From: Bacillus sp. J37
Lineage (GTDB): Bacteria; Bacillota; Bacilli; Bacillales; Bacillaceae
Assembly: GCF_000518865.1 (NCBI RefSeq)
Contig: NZ_KI912515.1
Location: 62,001-126,000 of the forward strand
Direction of reading: 5' to 3'
Length of the DNA stretch: 64,000 nucleotides
Part shown: positions 9,001 through 18,822 of the stretch, piece by piece
How the letters are laid out: the number at the start of each line of letters is the position of its first letter
Position numbering within the stretch: the stretch's first letter is position 1
The notes under the pieces: generated by a model
Told to the model about the DNA's origin: nothing
The model's database searches: none
What the model saw: the letters and a program-made list of their open reading frames with translations, nothing else
Made by a program: the position numbers and the translations under genes

Positions 9001-11088
9001 ATGAAAAAAAGATCAACTTATTATAAATTAGCTGCAACCTTATTAAGTACAACCTTGTTATTTGCATGTACAAATAATGACACGACAACAGTCACAAGTG
9101 AGACAGAAGCAGAAACAGCTGGTACCAGTACATTAGTGAATACAGATGTAAGTAAACTAGTTAGTGAGGCTGTTTCCTATAAAGAGGATGATAGCTATAC
9201 AGATTGGGAAAAAGAGGACCCAACGTACATTGAATTAAATGGAACAGAGGCGGACTTTGATTCATCGGCTGCCGTTCTTTTTGATAATAATATGCTAACG
9301 ATAAAAACAGGTGGTACTTATGTGTTGAGCGGGCAATTGGATAATGGACAAATTGTTGTAGATGCGGAAGACAAAAATACCGTAAAGCTGATTTTAAATG
9401 GAGTGGACATTCAATCCTCAACAAGTTCAGCTATTTATGTGATGAATGCAGAAAAAACAACCCTTTCACTTGTGGAAGGTACAGAAAATACTGTCAGTGA
9501 TGCAGATCAGTATGTTTATGAAGATTCTTCTGAAGATGAGCCGAATGCAACCATTTTCAGTAAAGACGATCTTACAATCAATGGAACAGGAACGTTAATG
9601 GTTCACGGAAATTTTAATAATGGAATTGCAAGTAAAGATAAGTTGAAAATTACTGGTGGAACAATTGACATTCATGCAGTTGATGATGGGATCATGGGAC
9701 GAGATCTTGTAGCTGTAAAAGAAGGAACAATACAGATTGAAGCAGGTGGAGATGGAATCAAATCCACAAATGATGAAGATACGTCAAAAGGAACCATTGC
9801 ACTTGAAGGTGGAACATATGATATTACATCTGGAAACGATGCTATTCAATCTATTGCATCCTTATGGATAACGGATGGTACGTATACAATTAAATCTGGA
9901 GAAGGAAGTCCTGAAACGATTAGTAATCATGAAGAAAGAATGCCTGGACAAGAAACAAGTAAAGCTGCTACAACAACAGAATCTGAAAGCTATAAAGGAT
10001 TAAAAGCCTCTGTTGATATTGCAATAGGTGGTGGAAGCTTTACGATTGATTCTGAGGATGATGCAGTTCACAGTAATCAACATGTTACATTAGCAGGTGG
10101 TGAATTTACGATCTCTACAGGTGATGATGGAGTTCACGCTGATTCATCTGTTGCCACAACAGGCGGCAAGATCGACATCACAAAAAGTTATGAAGGAATT
10201 GAAGGGAAAAACATTACAATAGAAGACGGTGAAATTCAGCTTACATCAAGTGATGATGGATTTAATGTTGCTGGAGGGAATGATGCTTCAGGTATGGATA
10301 TGCCTGCAGCTGCTGCTGAAGGTAGTGGAACATTACAAATAAACGGCGGCTATATATCTGTAAATGCAGATGGTGATGGACTAGATTCCAATGGTTCTAT
10401 TTCCATGACAGATGGAGTCGTGATCGTCAATGGTCCGACAGAAAATATGAACGGTCCGCTGGATTACAATAGTAGCTTTAACATAACAGGTGGTTTCATT
10501 GTAGCCGTAGGAAGCTCAGGTATGAGCCAATCACATTCTGAAGATTCTTCACAGACAGGTGTCTTAATGACGTATCCTGAAATGCAGTCACCTGGTACAA
10601 TGATCCATCTTGAAGATCGTAATGGCAAAAATATAGTAAGCTTCACACCAGCTAAAGACTATCAAACGGTCTTTATTAGCTCACCTGAATTAACAAAAGA
10701 TGCTTCATATACGCTTTATTCTGGAGGAACATCAACAGGGGAGGAAGCAGACGGCCTATACACGGATGGAAGTGCTGAAGGTGGAACAAAGGTAATAGAC
10801 TTTACCATCTCTGAAACGGTCACATGGTTAAATGAGTCCGGTGTAACAGAAGCAGTTGTTAATGGCCCAGGAGGCGGTGGAGCACCTGGAAGTGGTAATC
10901 AAGCTCGACCTGATATGGGAAATCGTGATGATATGTTTTCTGATTTAGATGAGGAGACAAGACAAAAGATGCAGGAGATCATGGAGCAACAAAGAAATGG
11001 CACAATATCGCAGGAAGAAGCTCAAGCACAGCTGAAAGAGCTTGGTATAGAGATGCCTGAAAGAGGTGCTCCGCCAACAGAACAATAA
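9001..11088 (+). CDS. carbohydrate-binding beta-helix lipoprotein (Cthe_2159 family)
   Basis: A 695-residue surface lipoprotein. The signal sequence ends in LLFAC (lipid-modified Cys23), then comes a Thr/Glu-rich linker. About 450 residues of parallel beta-helix-like repeats follow, rich in GG, DD and DGxxxxD turns (VDDGIMG, GGDGIKST, GNDAIQS, SEDDAVHSN, TGDDGVHAD, SSDDGFNV, NADGDGLDSNG). This is the pattern of the Cthe_2159 family, whose founding member binds acidic sugars and calcium. The C-terminus has a Gly-rich linker and a charged helical tail (EETRQKMQEIMEQQ). It is divergent from the two-component/VTC/DUF4956 genes and shares their promoter boxes. The RBS is AGGAG before the ATG. Confidence 0.85.
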   Translation: MKKRSTYYKLAATLLSTTLLFACTNNDTTTVTSETEAETAGTSTLVNTDVSKLVSEAVSYKEDDSYTDWEKEDPTYIELNGTEADFDSSAAVLFDNNMLTIKTGGTYVLSGQLDNGQIVVDAEDKNTVKLILNGVDIQSSTSSAIYVMNAEKTTLSLVEGTENTVSDADQYVYEDSSEDEPNATIFSKDDLTINGTGTLMVHGNFNNGIASKDKLKITGGTIDIHAVDDGIMGRDLVAVKEGTIQIEAGGDGIKSTNDEDTSKGTIALEGGTYDITSGNDAIQSIASLWITDGTYTIKSGEGSPETISNHEERMPGQETSKAATTTESESYKGLKASVDIAIGGGSFTIDSEDDAVHSNQHVTLAGGEFTISTGDDGVHADSSVATTGGKIDITKSYEGIEGKNITIEDGEIQLTSSDDGFNVAGGNDASGMDMPAAAAEGSGTLQINGGYISVNADGDGLDSNGSISMTDGVVIVNGPTENMNGPLDYNSSFNITGGFIVAVGSSGMSQSHSEDSSQTGVLMTYPEMQSPGTMIHLEDRNGKNIVSFTPAKDYQTVFISSPELTKDASYTLYSGGTSTGEEADGLYTDGSAEGGTKVIDFTISETVTWLNESGVTEAVVNGPGGGGAPGSGNQARPDMGNRDDMFSDLDEETRQKMQEIMEQQRNGTISQEEAQAQLKELGIEMPERGAPPTEQ

Positions 11089-11097
11089 ACAAAAAAA

Positions 11098-11131
11098 GAA
11101 AAGAGTAGAGTGTTAATCCTCTACTCTTTTT
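11098..11131. terminator. bidirectional terminator
   Basis: AAGAGTAGAG (11101-11110) pairs with CTCTACTCTT (11119-11128). A T-run follows on the plus strand, and a long A-run before the stem gives T-runs on the minus strand, serving the lipoprotein gene and the convergent GH43 gene. Confidence 0.88.
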
Positions 11132-11140
11132 GCATATCAT

Positions 11141-12124
11141 TTACTCTTTATAAGGATCAATCGTCTGAATGGTGCCATCGTCGTTGTAGTGAAGTTCTGA
11201 GTATTTCACACTTCGCTTATGGTTCACTCCATCTGATAATGAAGAATCATGATAGAACAAATACCACTTATCCTCAAATTGAACAATGGAATGGTGTGTT
11301 GTCCAGCCGATAACAGGAGTAAGAATTTTTCCTTTATAGACGAAAGGACCTTGTGGGTTTTTACTCATGGCATACACAATATAATGAGTTGTACCTGTTG
11401 AGTAAGAGAGGTAGTAATAACCATTATATTTATGGACCCAAGCTCCTTCAAAAAATCGTCTATCTTCATCACCGGCTAGAATTGGATCTCCATTTTCATC
11501 GACAATTGAGATCTCTTGTGGTTTTCCTTTAAAGGAAAGCATATCATCTGATAACTCAGCTACAATTGGCCCTAGTGCAGGTTCATCTGCAGCCGGTTCT
11601 TTACCATTTGGGTCAAATGTACCTGTTTTCCACTTTTCAAGCTGGCCGCCCCAAAGACCGCCAAAATAAACATACGATTTGTTGTCGTCATCTACCAAAA
11701 CAGCAGGATCTATACTAAAGCTGCCAGGTATATAGTTTTCTTGTGGTGTGAAAGGACCTGCAGGGTTATCGCTTGTCGCTACACCAAGTCTGAAGATTTC
11801 ATTTTGGTCCCGTGCCGGAAAAAATAAATAATAGGTGTTGTTTTTATAAGCAGCATCAGGTGCCCAAAGCTGTTTCTTTGCCCATGGAATATCCTTTAGG
11901 TGAAGAACTTCACCATGATCCACACATGGAGAATCAAAATTGTCCATTGAGAGAACATGATAATCCTCCATTTTATACTGATCGCCATTATCATTCGATG
12001 GTTCGTCATGATCAAGGTCATGGGACGGATAAATATACAGTTTTCCCTCAAATACGTGTGCTGATGGATCTGCTGTGAAAATATGTTCCACAATTGGTTT
12101 GTTTGGCTTTGTTTTCGTTTCCAT
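11141..12124 (-). CDS. glycoside hydrolase family 43 protein
   Basis: A 327-residue five-bladed beta-propeller glycosidase, probably an arabinosidase/xylosidase acting on plant-wall oligosaccharides. The three catalytic acids are visible: Asp in FTADPSAHVF (general base, about 19), Asp in SIDPAVLVDDD, and Glu in FFEGAWVHK (acid). There is no signal peptide, so it should act on imported oligosaccharides. No sugar transporter or regulator gene is adjacent; it stands alone between the lipoprotein and a Bce-type transporter. Substrate specificity cannot be read from the sequence. A cre-like palindrome lies in its promoter. Confidence 0.9.
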   Translation of the reverse strand: METKTKPNKPIVEHIFTADPSAHVFEGKLYIYPSHDLDHDEPSNDNGDQYKMEDYHVLSMDNFDSPCVDHGEVLHLKDIPWAKKQLWAPDAAYKNNTYYLFFPARDQNEIFRLGVATSDNPAGPFTPQENYIPGSFSIDPAVLVDDDNKSYVYFGGLWGGQLEKWKTGTFDPNGKEPAADEPALGPIVAELSDDMLSFKGKPQEISIVDENGDPILAGDEDRRFFEGAWVHKYNGYYYLSYSTGTTHYIVYAMSKNPQGPFVYKGKILTPVIGWTTHHSIVQFEDKWYLFYHDSSLSDGVNHKRSVKYSELHYNDDGTIQTIDPYKE

Positions 12125-12150
12125 TTGATTACCCCTTATTCAGAAAGATT

Positions 12151-12176
12151 AGTAAGCGCTTAACACATCTATTATA
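12151..12176 (-). promoter_or_regulatory. promoter with cre-like palindrome for the GH43 gene
   Basis: A perfect TATAAT occurs on the minus strand at 12176-12171. Just downstream, at 12151-12164, is a palindromic core TAAGCGCTTA resembling a CcpA cre site, although the outer positions match the consensus poorly. Placement over the start point would suit repression by glucose. No good -35 is seen. Confidence 0.4.
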
Positions 12177-12226
12177 GCAGTGTCTTTCTAGTAAGTGAGT
12201 AATAAATCTATTATTTTTTAAAAAAT

Positions 12227-12251
12227 CAAAAAAGAGGACATTGTCCCCTTT
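12227..12251 (-). terminator. intrinsic terminator of the Bce-type operon
   Basis: On the minus strand AGGGGACA and TGTCCTCT form a short stem followed by TTTTTTGATTTTTT, directly after the permease stop. Confidence 0.75.
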
Positions 12252-12258
12252 ATTATGT

Positions 12259-14205
12259 TTATAAAGCACTCTTAATGACATTTTTATCATACATAACGGA
12301 TAGAACTGCAAAGATAGAATACAAGACTGTGTATAGCCCCATGACAATTAACATTGGTGTCCAAACCTCTGTTCCGAATAAGAACCAGCCTGATTGTACA
12401 GCAAAGTAGCTATGCAGAAGGCCTATGACTAGTGGTATTCCAAAGTTATAAACCTGTTTTACCTGAATCCCTTTTAGTAGGTCGGTTTGAGTAAAGCCAA
12501 GCTTTCGTAAGATTGTATAATTCGGTTTTTCATCTTCACTTTCATCCATCTGCTTGAAGTAAAGGATACAGCCGGATGTGATGAGGAAGGTTAAACCTAA
12601 GAAGCCTACGATGAACATAACAAGACCCATTTGATTTTTCTGACTGTTGCTTAAATTAAGCTGTGAGTCATGATTCTCACTTGTATCAAAGCCAAGGTCA
12701 TTAAATAGATCGTTTGCTGCTTGAACATCATCTTTATTTATTAAACTGATTCCGATATATTGACTTGATTCTCTTTGAATATCCTTGACAAGGTCTTTTT
12801 CCATTTGTTGAAATGTAGATTCATCAACAATAGCAGTTGGTAACCCGCCACTAGTGAAGTACCAGGAAATAGGGTAGTTCTTCTCAAGACCCAAGTATTG
12901 TTGATCGATAACCTCTTTGTTACCAACAAATGCAATTTCACCTGAGTCTTTCAACCCCATAAAGCTTTGTAGTAAGTCATTATATCCTGTGAAGATTGTT
13001 TCATCGGGTGAAACATCAATACCATCAATATCTTCATCACTTACAACAGGCATTTGCATTGAGTTTGGATCAGTATTTAATCCCTCAAGCTTCGTATTCA
13101 TGATATTTTTTACGTTTACATTAGCTTGAAGAACAGGAATGACTGTTTCTCGATAATCTATATTCTGCCCTGTTAATTTTTGTCTAAATTGCTCTGCATC
13201 CTTTTCAATTGTAAAAGAGAAATCGTCAGGAACACTATTATTAGCCATCTGCTCAGCTGAATAATAAGAGATATAACTTAGAGATAATAATCCGATGGCA
13301 AGGGCAGAAACTGCCGTAATAATTGTTAATAGCATGGCATTTGATTTCATACGAAACATAATAGAAGAAAGAGATAACACTTCATGAATATTTAGATATC
13401 CTTGCTTTTTTTTACGTATTACATTGGCAATAAAACGAACAGAGCCTTTGTAAAACAAATATGTTCCAATAATAACTGATCCAAGGATAAACACCATAGC
13501 TAAAAACAATGCATTCATTGACGTAAAATCTCCATCAAATAATTTCGATGAGACATAATATCCCGAAATAATAAGTGTTAATCCAAGAACTCCAGTTAGA
13601 ATTTCCACTACAGAGATCTTTTTTACTTTCTCCTCTGATGATGACTTCACTCTAAACAGTGATAAAATGCTCTGTTTTCTTATAAAAAGAAAATTCATTG
13701 CCATAATGACAAGATAAATCGCACTAAAGACGATGACTGTTTGGATAAAGGCCTGTGTGGAAAAGCGAAGAGTTGCGACGCTTTCTACAGCAGTAACCTT
13801 AAATAAAATTAGCGTAATCAGTTTTGAAAAGGAAAACCCGACAAAGATTCCAAGAATTAATGAACTAAAATATAGAATGATATTTTCCAAACTCAAAATA
13901 CGAAAAATCTCTTGTTTGGTCATTCCAATTAATTGAAATAAACCAATTTCTTTACTCCGCCTTTTGATAAAGATGGTGTTTGCATACAAGAGAAAAACAC
14001 CGACAATGGCAACAAGTAGAATCGAAGCCGATTTAATAGCCGCTCCACCCTTAATAGATCCTTTTGCAGCATCCATCGCAGGATCGTACTGTAAAGTAAC
14101 AAATGCAAAGTATAGAGCAACCGTGAAGATTAAGGCAAATGCATACAGAGAGTAATTTTTAATATTTTTCTTTAAGTTTCGAACAATTAGTTGATTAGTG
14201 CTCAT
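12259..14205 (-). CDS. BceB-type ABC transporter permease
   Basis: A 648-residue permease of the FtsX/BceB class. It has one N-terminal helix, paired helices around 60-210, and a large extracytoplasmic domain of about 210 residues (near 310-520) that in this family senses and binds peptide antibiotics. Three C-terminal helices follow. The sequence [23 protein letters not shown] is the conserved cytoplasmic coupling region. It overlaps the ATPase stop by 11 nt and forms the last gene of the regulator-kinase-ATPase-permease cluster. Members confer resistance to bacitracin-like or lantibiotic peptides and pass flux information to the kinase; the particular antibiotic here is unknown. Confidence 0.9.
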   Translation of the reverse strand: MSTNQLIVRNLKKNIKNYSLYAFALIFTVALYFAFVTLQYDPAMDAAKGSIKGGAAIKSASILLVAIVGVFLLYANTIFIKRRSKEIGLFQLIGMTKQEIFRILSLENIILYFSSLILGIFVGFSFSKLITLILFKVTAVESVATLRFSTQAFIQTVIVFSAIYLVIMAMNFLFIRKQSILSLFRVKSSSEEKVKKISVVEILTGVLGLTLIISGYYVSSKLFDGDFTSMNALFLAMVFILGSVIIGTYLFYKGSVRFIANVIRKKKQGYLNIHEVLSLSSIMFRMKSNAMLLTIITAVSALAIGLLSLSYISYYSAEQMANNSVPDDFSFTIEKDAEQFRQKLTGQNIDYRETVIPVLQANVNVKNIMNTKLEGLNTDPNSMQMPVVSDEDIDGIDVSPDETIFTGYNDLLQSFMGLKDSGEIAFVGNKEVIDQQYLGLEKNYPISWYFTSGGLPTAIVDESTFQQMEKDLVKDIQRESSQYIGISLINKDDVQAANDLFNDLGFDTSENHDSQLNLSNSQKNQMGLVMFIVGFLGLTFLITSGCILYFKQMDESEDEKPNYTILRKLGFTQTDLLKGIQVKQVYNFGIPLVIGLLHSYFAVQSGWFLFGTEVWTPMLIVMGLYTVLYSIFAVLSVMYDKNVIKSAL

Positions 14206-14956
14206 ATTGTACCCCGCCTAGAACACCTTGGGTTTTAATAATGTCTTTAAAGAACTCCTGTCTTTCCTGGACACCTTTATGCAATTGCGTGTAAATTTGT
14301 CCATCTTTAATAAAAATAACTCTGTGACAAAAACTTGCTGCAGTTGGATCATGTGTAACCATAATGATCGTTGCTTTTCGCTTTTGATTTAATTCACTCA
14401 GCTTTTGCAAAAGATCTGAAGCTGATTTGGAATCAAGTGCACCGGTCGGCTCATCAGCAAAAATAATACTAGGTTCATGAACAAATGCCCTTGCAGCAGA
14501 TGTACGTTGTTTTTGTCCGCCGGAGATTTCATTTGGATACTTGTTATGCAGTTCATGAATTCCCAGTTGTGTAGCTAAAGCTTCAAACTTTTCATTTGCT
14601 TCTTTTCGTGGAGTTTTTGTAATTGATAAAGGCAATAATATATTTTCCTTCACTGTTAAAGTATCTAGTAGATTATATTCCTGAAAGATAAATCCAAGAT
14701 GATGCTTCCGAAATTCAGCCAGTTGCTTCTCTTTCATTCTTGTCATTTCTTTTCCTTGTATGAAAATTGTGCCATCACTCACACGGTCAATTGATGAAAG
14801 AACATTTAGTAAGGTTGTTTTTCCAGATCCTGAAGCACCCATGATGCTGACAAATTCACCTTCCTCAATACTAATATCTATCCCCTTTAACACTTCCTGT
14901 TTATTGAACTTATTTCCAAAGCTTTTATGAATTTTCGTAGCTTCCAATACTTTCAT
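14195..14956 (-). CDS. BceA-type ABC transporter ATPase
   Basis: A 253-residue ATP-binding subunit powering the adjacent permease. It has Walker A (GASGSGKTT), Q-loop ([10 protein letters not shown]), signature (ISGGQKQR), Walker B ([12 protein letters not shown]) and the switch His (VTHD). The [10 protein letters not shown] form is typical for the MacB/LolD/BceA group. It begins about 100 bp after the kinase, behind a TATAAT at 14996-14991 and a TGACA-N4-TGTCA palindrome, so the ATPase-permease pair probably has its own inducible promoter. Confidence 0.92.
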   Translation of the reverse strand: MKVLEATKIHKSFGNKFNKQEVLKGIDISIEEGEFVSIMGASGSGKTTLLNVLSSIDRVSDGTIFIQGKEMTRMKEKQLAEFRKHHLGFIFQEYNLLDTLTVKENILLPLSITKTPRKEANEKFEALATQLGIHELHNKYPNEISGGQKQRTSAARAFVHEPSIIFADEPTGALDSKSASDLLQKLSELNQKRKATIIMVTHDPTAASFCHRVIFIKDGQIYTQLHKGVQERQEFFKDIIKTQGVLGGVQYEH

Positions 14957-15039
14957 TGTAAAAACTCCTTATCTTAAAAATGATACTTTCATTATATAAA
15001 GAGAGAAAAACCATTTCCTTCGATTAAGCTAACAAAATA

Positions 15040-15064
15040 AAAAAGCATGTGACAATGTTGTCAC
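15040..15064 (-). promoter_or_regulatory. palindrome acting as kinase terminator and probable regulator operator
   Basis: A near-perfect 24-bp palindrome with 10-bp arms (GCATGTGACA and TGTCACATGC) around ATGT overlaps the kinase stop codon. On the minus strand it is followed by TTTTTTATTTT, so it can end transcription. Its core, TGACA-N4-TGTCA (15050-15063), also fits the TNACA-N4-TGTNA pattern described for BceR-like regulators. It lies about 55 bp before the TATAAT (14996-14991) of the ATPase gene, where an activator would be expected. Confidence 0.6.
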
Positions 15065-16065
15065 ATGCCCATCACATCTATAAATTCATTTCTCTTTGAA
15101 AAGATCAATGTAAAGGTTGTCCCAACATATAATGTCGACTCTACCTCTATATGAATATGCAGGGTTTGGGCCACCTTTTTAGCTAAATATAAGCCCATTC
15201 CAGTAGAGGATTGATCAGAATGATTGGTAGTAGAAGTAAAGCCTTTGTCAAATATACGTGAAATATCTTTTGGATCAATTCCCCGGCCGGAGTCAGATAT
15301 TTGTAGGATGACCTGATTGTTTTGGGTTAGGCTTTTTACGGTAATATCTGAGTCTTCACTATACTTAACAGCATTTGTTAAAAGCTGTCTTATTATAAAG
15401 GCAAGCCACTTTGCGTCTGTTAACACTTCAGTTGTATTTAATTTAAGATCAAAACCTATTCTTTTTTGTATACACCAGGTTTGTAATGTCTTGATTTCAT
15501 CAAAAAGCAACTGCTCTAAATCTGTTTTTTCTATATGTAAATCATTCTCGATAAAACGTATTCTTTTTTGGTGAAGCTGCTGATCCAGTAATAAATGAAT
15601 TCTTAGCCACTCATACGTTACATCTGATTTGAGTTTTTGATCTTCAATCCTATCAAAAATCAAGTGCATAGCTGTTAACGGTGTTTTGACTTCATGAATC
15701 CATGAAAGAAGCTCATCTTTTTCCTGCTCAAGAATTATTTTGTTTTGAGAAGCTAATTGTTTTAATCTTTCTGTTTGTTCCGTGCTGCTTGTAGCAATGA
15801 TTTTCTCAAAAGGCGTTTCAGGATTGGGTAAATCTGTTGAATCAAAGTTATTTTCCCGTTCTCGTAACAATTTATAAAATTTCGTTTCCTTGTTGTATCG
15901 GAAGGTGAGGAAAATGATAAAAAGTAATGTGATAATAAAGACAATATAAAGAATAGGTTTAAGTGTTAATACTGGATCCAGATAAGCTACAAACAGGATG
16001 AGCAGCTGTATGGAAAAAATAAACAAGATCCAACTAATTCTCTCGATTAAAAACTCTTTAATCAT
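15061..16065 (-). CDS. BceS-type intramembrane-sensing histidine kinase
   Basis: A 334-residue kinase with two closely spaced N-terminal helices (about 10-28 and 33-53) and almost no extracytoplasmic loop. This is the intramembrane-sensing architecture that depends on the partner transporter for signal input. The phosphoacceptor region is LLSWIHEVKTPLTAM, the variant typical of BceS, followed by LLTNAVKYS, DSGRGI and STGMGLYLAKK. The start at 16065 is chosen because its ATG overlaps the regulator stop by 8 nt (ATGATTAA); earlier in-frame starts lie within the regulator. Confidence 0.92.
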   Translation of the reverse strand: MIKEFLIERISWILFIFSIQLLILFVAYLDPVLTLKPILYIVFIITLLFIIFLTFRYNKETKFYKLLRERENNFDSTDLPNPETPFEKIIATSSTEQTERLKQLASQNKIILEQEKDELLSWIHEVKTPLTAMHLIFDRIEDQKLKSDVTYEWLRIHLLLDQQLHQKRIRFIENDLHIEKTDLEQLLFDEIKTLQTWCIQKRIGFDLKLNTTEVLTDAKWLAFIIRQLLTNAVKYSEDSDITVKSLTQNNQVILQISDSGRGIDPKDISRIFDKGFTSTTNHSDQSSTGMGLYLAKKVAQTLHIHIEVESTLYVGTTFTLIFSKRNEFIDVMGM

Positions 16066-16750
16066 AGATGTCCTCTTCAATCGCACGATATCCTTGTCCT
16101 ACCTTTGTTTCTATATGATGTCCTAATCCTATTTCATCCAACCGTTTTCGAAGTCGATTGACATTAACGGTTAATGTATTATCACTTACAAATCGTTTAT
16201 CATCCCATAAGCTATTGATGATGTTTTCCCTGCTGACAATATTGTTCTTATGTTGAATAAGAAGCTTTAAAATAAACATCTCATTTTTGGTTAATTCAAT
16301 TGTTCCGGCATCATTGAATACTGCGTTTTTTTCAAAATCAACAGTAGCATTACACCATGTTTTCACATTTGTTTGTTCTGTACTATAGTCATACACGCGA
16401 CGTAAAATAGCCTGAATTTTCGCAATGAGAACATCAAAGTGAAAGGGCTTTTGAACAAAATCATCTGCTCCCAGCTGCATGGACATAACCATATCGGTCG
16501 GATGATCCCGTGACGATAAAAAGATAATAGGAACCTTTGAAACACTTCGAATCAATCGACACCAATGAAATCCATCAAACTTGGGCAATTGAATATCAAT
16601 GATGACAAGGTCAGGCTTATGATCTGTGAACTCCTGCATAACCTTATTAAAATCATGAATTCCTTCCACTTCATATGACCATCCGGCCAACCGCTCTTTG
16701 ACCTCATGAAATAAAGATCGATCATCCTCAATTAACAATATTTTAAACAC
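16058..16750 (-). CDS. BceR-type response regulator
   Basis: OmpR-family regulator of about 230 residues. The receiver domain has IEDD, the phosphoacceptor in LVIIDIQLPKFDG, IFLSSRD and FVQKPF. The C-terminal winged helix ends TKVGQGYRAI. It is predicted to switch on the downstream transporter genes when the kinase reports peptide-antibiotic flux. Three GTG codons could start translation; the one at 16750 has GGTG seven nt upstream and gives a normal FKILLIEDD beginning, while the frame extends to 16762. Confidence 0.92.
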   Translation of the reverse strand: MFKILLIEDDRSLFHEVKERLAGWSYEVEGIHDFNKVMQEFTDHKPDLVIIDIQLPKFDGFHWCRLIRSVSKVPIIFLSSRDHPTDMVMSMQLGADDFVQKPFHFDVLIAKIQAILRRVYDYSTEQTNVKTWCNATVDFEKNAVFNDAGTIELTKNEMFILKLLIQHKNNIVSRENIINSLWDDKRFVSDNTLTVNVNRLRKRLDEIGLGHHIETKVGQGYRAIEEDIYD

Positions 16751-16880
16751 TGCTTTCACCACACTGACATAAATTTAGCTGATAAGTAAAGTCTATAGCA
16801 AAAAATTCCTTTTTTCTATTATTATTGCTTTTTCTGAGAGGGGTAATGACAAAATAGAGTGATTTTTAGCGTGGAAATGT

Positions 16881-16900
16881 CTTTCATAGAGGTGATGAAA
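16881..16900. repeat. short CTTTCAT/ATGAAAG palindrome, family C
   Basis: CTTTCAT (16881-16887), 6 bp, then ATGAAAG (16894-16900), with flanks (AATGT, GTCC) like the copies at 36785-36905. It lies between the Bce regulator and the Dabb gene. Confidence 0.5.
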
Positions 16901-16917
16901 GTCCTTCTAATAGAATA

Positions 16918-16960
16918 AAGATAAAAAATAAGAAGGGCACAAAATAGCACCCTCCTCAAA
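16918..16960 (-). terminator. terminator of the Dabb gene
   Basis: On the minus strand AGGAGGGTGC pairs (with G-T pairs) with GTGCCCTTCT around TATTTT, followed by ATTTTTTATC. Confidence 0.65.
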
Positions 16961-16965
16961 CAAGC

Positions 16966-17259
16966 TTAAATCTCAATATCTACCCCAATACTATCAAGTC
17001 TGCCAGACTCACGGATAAATGCTGCAACTGCTTGATGATCTTCGTTTGCAGAATATGCGTCCAATGCAGCTTGATCCTCAAAACGAACCATAAGAATCAC
17101 TTGATATTCCTTGCTTTTTTCAGCCAGGTTTAATCCTGCTTGAATTTCTACAATCCCGGTTAATACCTCATCTAATGCTTTAAAACGTTTGATGACTTCC
17201 TGAAGCTGTTCTTGTGTTGTTTCTTCCCTGAATTTTAATAGAACTGTACGTTGAATCAT
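16966..17259 (-). CDS. Dabb (stress-responsive A/B barrel) domain protein
   Basis: A 97-residue single-domain protein of the Dabb family, a dimeric ferredoxin-like alpha/beta barrel. The opening IQRTVLLKFREETTQEQ, the central GLNLAEKSKEYQVILMVRFEDQAALDAY and the HQAVAAFI helix are the family's conserved parts. Bacterial members are mostly of unknown function; related folds include monooxygenases and plant stress proteins. It is divergent from aprX and monocistronic. The RBS is GGAGAG. Confidence 0.88.
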   Translation of the reverse strand: MIQRTVLLKFREETTQEQLQEVIKRFKALDEVLTGIVEIQAGLNLAEKSKEYQVILMVRFEDQAALDAYSANEDHQAVAAFIRESGRLDSIGVDIEI

Positions 17260-17434
17260 GCTATTCTCTCCATTCTAGTAAAAGTATCGTTGTTCATTTT
17301 ACAGATTACCAAATGATATAGCAATTATAAGAAATCTAGTAAATCGGTATTATTTTAAATAGAACTAGGATTTCTACCGTTCCTATTAAAATATCCCTTC
17401 ATATATTGCTACTAAACGATATGGAGGTGCTTTA

Positions 17435-18762
17435 ATGTTTGGCTACTCAATGATTCAAATGGTTCATACTCATGCAGACAAGATGGACCAGCCATTAAGA
17501 GAACAGATTTTAAACCTTTATGAGCCACTAAAATATACACCAATATTTTTTCACAAGACCATAGAAGAAATGATTAAAAGCAAAAAGAAGGTACCGGTTA
17601 TTATTGAATTTGAACAGGATCAATATGATAAGGGCTGTGAAGAATTAAATGGAACGATCCAAAAATGCCCTAATAGTCATATCAGACAGAATTTCCCAAG
17701 GGTATCATGTAGTAGTGTTGACCTTACACCAAATACGTTAGGGGAATTACTCACAACTTGTCATGGTATTAAAAGAATTCACTTAAACAGTGAAGTTCGT
17801 GCTTTATTAGATGTAGCAGTGCCATCGGCAAATGCCAAAAATGTAGTTAGAAATAACACTGTATTAACCGGAAAAGGAGTCAAAATTGCCATTATTGACA
17901 CAGGCATTTATCCACATGAAGATCTGAAAGGAAGAATTACTGACTTCGTTGATTTCGTTAATGGCCGGACAGATCCGTATGATGATAATGGCCATGGAAC
18001 ACACTGTGCAGGTGCAGCTGCAGGAAATGGCGCGGCTTCATCGCAAAAGTATAGAGGGTCGGCTCCTGAAGCTGATTTAGTTGGTATAAAAGTATTAAAT
18101 AGCATAGGATCAGGTTCTCTTGAATCGATTATGCAAGGAGTGGAATGGTGTATTCAATACAATGAGCAACATCCTACAGACAAAATTGATATCATGAACT
18201 TATCTCTAGGTGCGACCACTCAAGCGTACAGTAATGAAAATAAAGATCCTATGGTTCAAATGGTTGAAGCTGCATGGCAGGTATTGTTGTTTGTGCTGCA
18301 GCAGGGAATGAAGGACCTGAAAGTCAAACAATTGCTAGTCCTGGAATAAGTGATCAAGTCATTACGGTTGGAGCATTAGATGATCGAAACACTGCTAGCA
18401 CTAAAAAGGATGATGTGATTGCCGGCTTTTCAAGTCGAGGTCCAACTATTTACGGAGTCGTTAAGCCGGATATTGTTGCTCCAGGTGTTAATATTGTCTC
18501 CTTAAGATCACCTAATTCTTATTTAGATAAGTTTCAAAGAGCAAACCGGGTTGGGCAAGCATACTTTACGTTATCAGGGACATCAATGGCTACTCCGATT
18601 TGCGCAGGTGTCGTTGCCTTAATGAAACAGCAAAATCCGTCCTTACCACCACAAAAGATTAAACAGTTATTAAAAAAAGGCGCAGATTTTTGGAAGGGAA
18701 GAGATCCAAATATATATGGAGTAGGATATATTAATGCGGAAAAATCCATTCCTAAAAGATAA
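17435..18762 (+). pseudogene. aprX: subtilisin-like serine protease AprX, frameshifted
   Basis: An S8-family intracellular protease split across two frames. The first part (17435-18349) holds the N-terminal region, catalytic Asp155 (IDTGIYPH) and His about 187 (DDNGHGTHCAG). The second part, open from before 18274 to 18762, holds the oxyanion-loop region (VVCAAAGNEGP) and the catalytic Ser at 18582 (GTSMATP). Together they cover the whole of B. subtilis AprX, collinear to the last residues. The frame changes around GCATGGCAGG at 18271-18281: one base (or four, to match the usual W-x-A-G spacing) is missing. It is either a genuine inactivating deletion or a sequence error; everything else is intact. 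RBS is GGAGGTGC. Confidence 0.85.
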
Positions 18763-18786
18763 GTTATTTCCTAAGAAATGAAAATA

Positions 18787-18822
18787 GGCAGTCAACCGTT
18801 TGATGGCAGACTGCCCTGTCTT
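18787..18822. terminator. bidirectional terminator
   Basis: GGCAGTC (18787-18793) pairs with GACTGCC (18809-18815), followed on the plus strand by a T-rich tail. It separates aprX from the convergent siderophore operon. Confidence 0.7.

Noticed and set aside
18265-18349. Programmed -1 frameshift in aprX
   Set aside because: No slippery heptamer or downstream structure is visible at the junction, and AprX proteins are not known to use frameshifting; a deletion or error is simpler.
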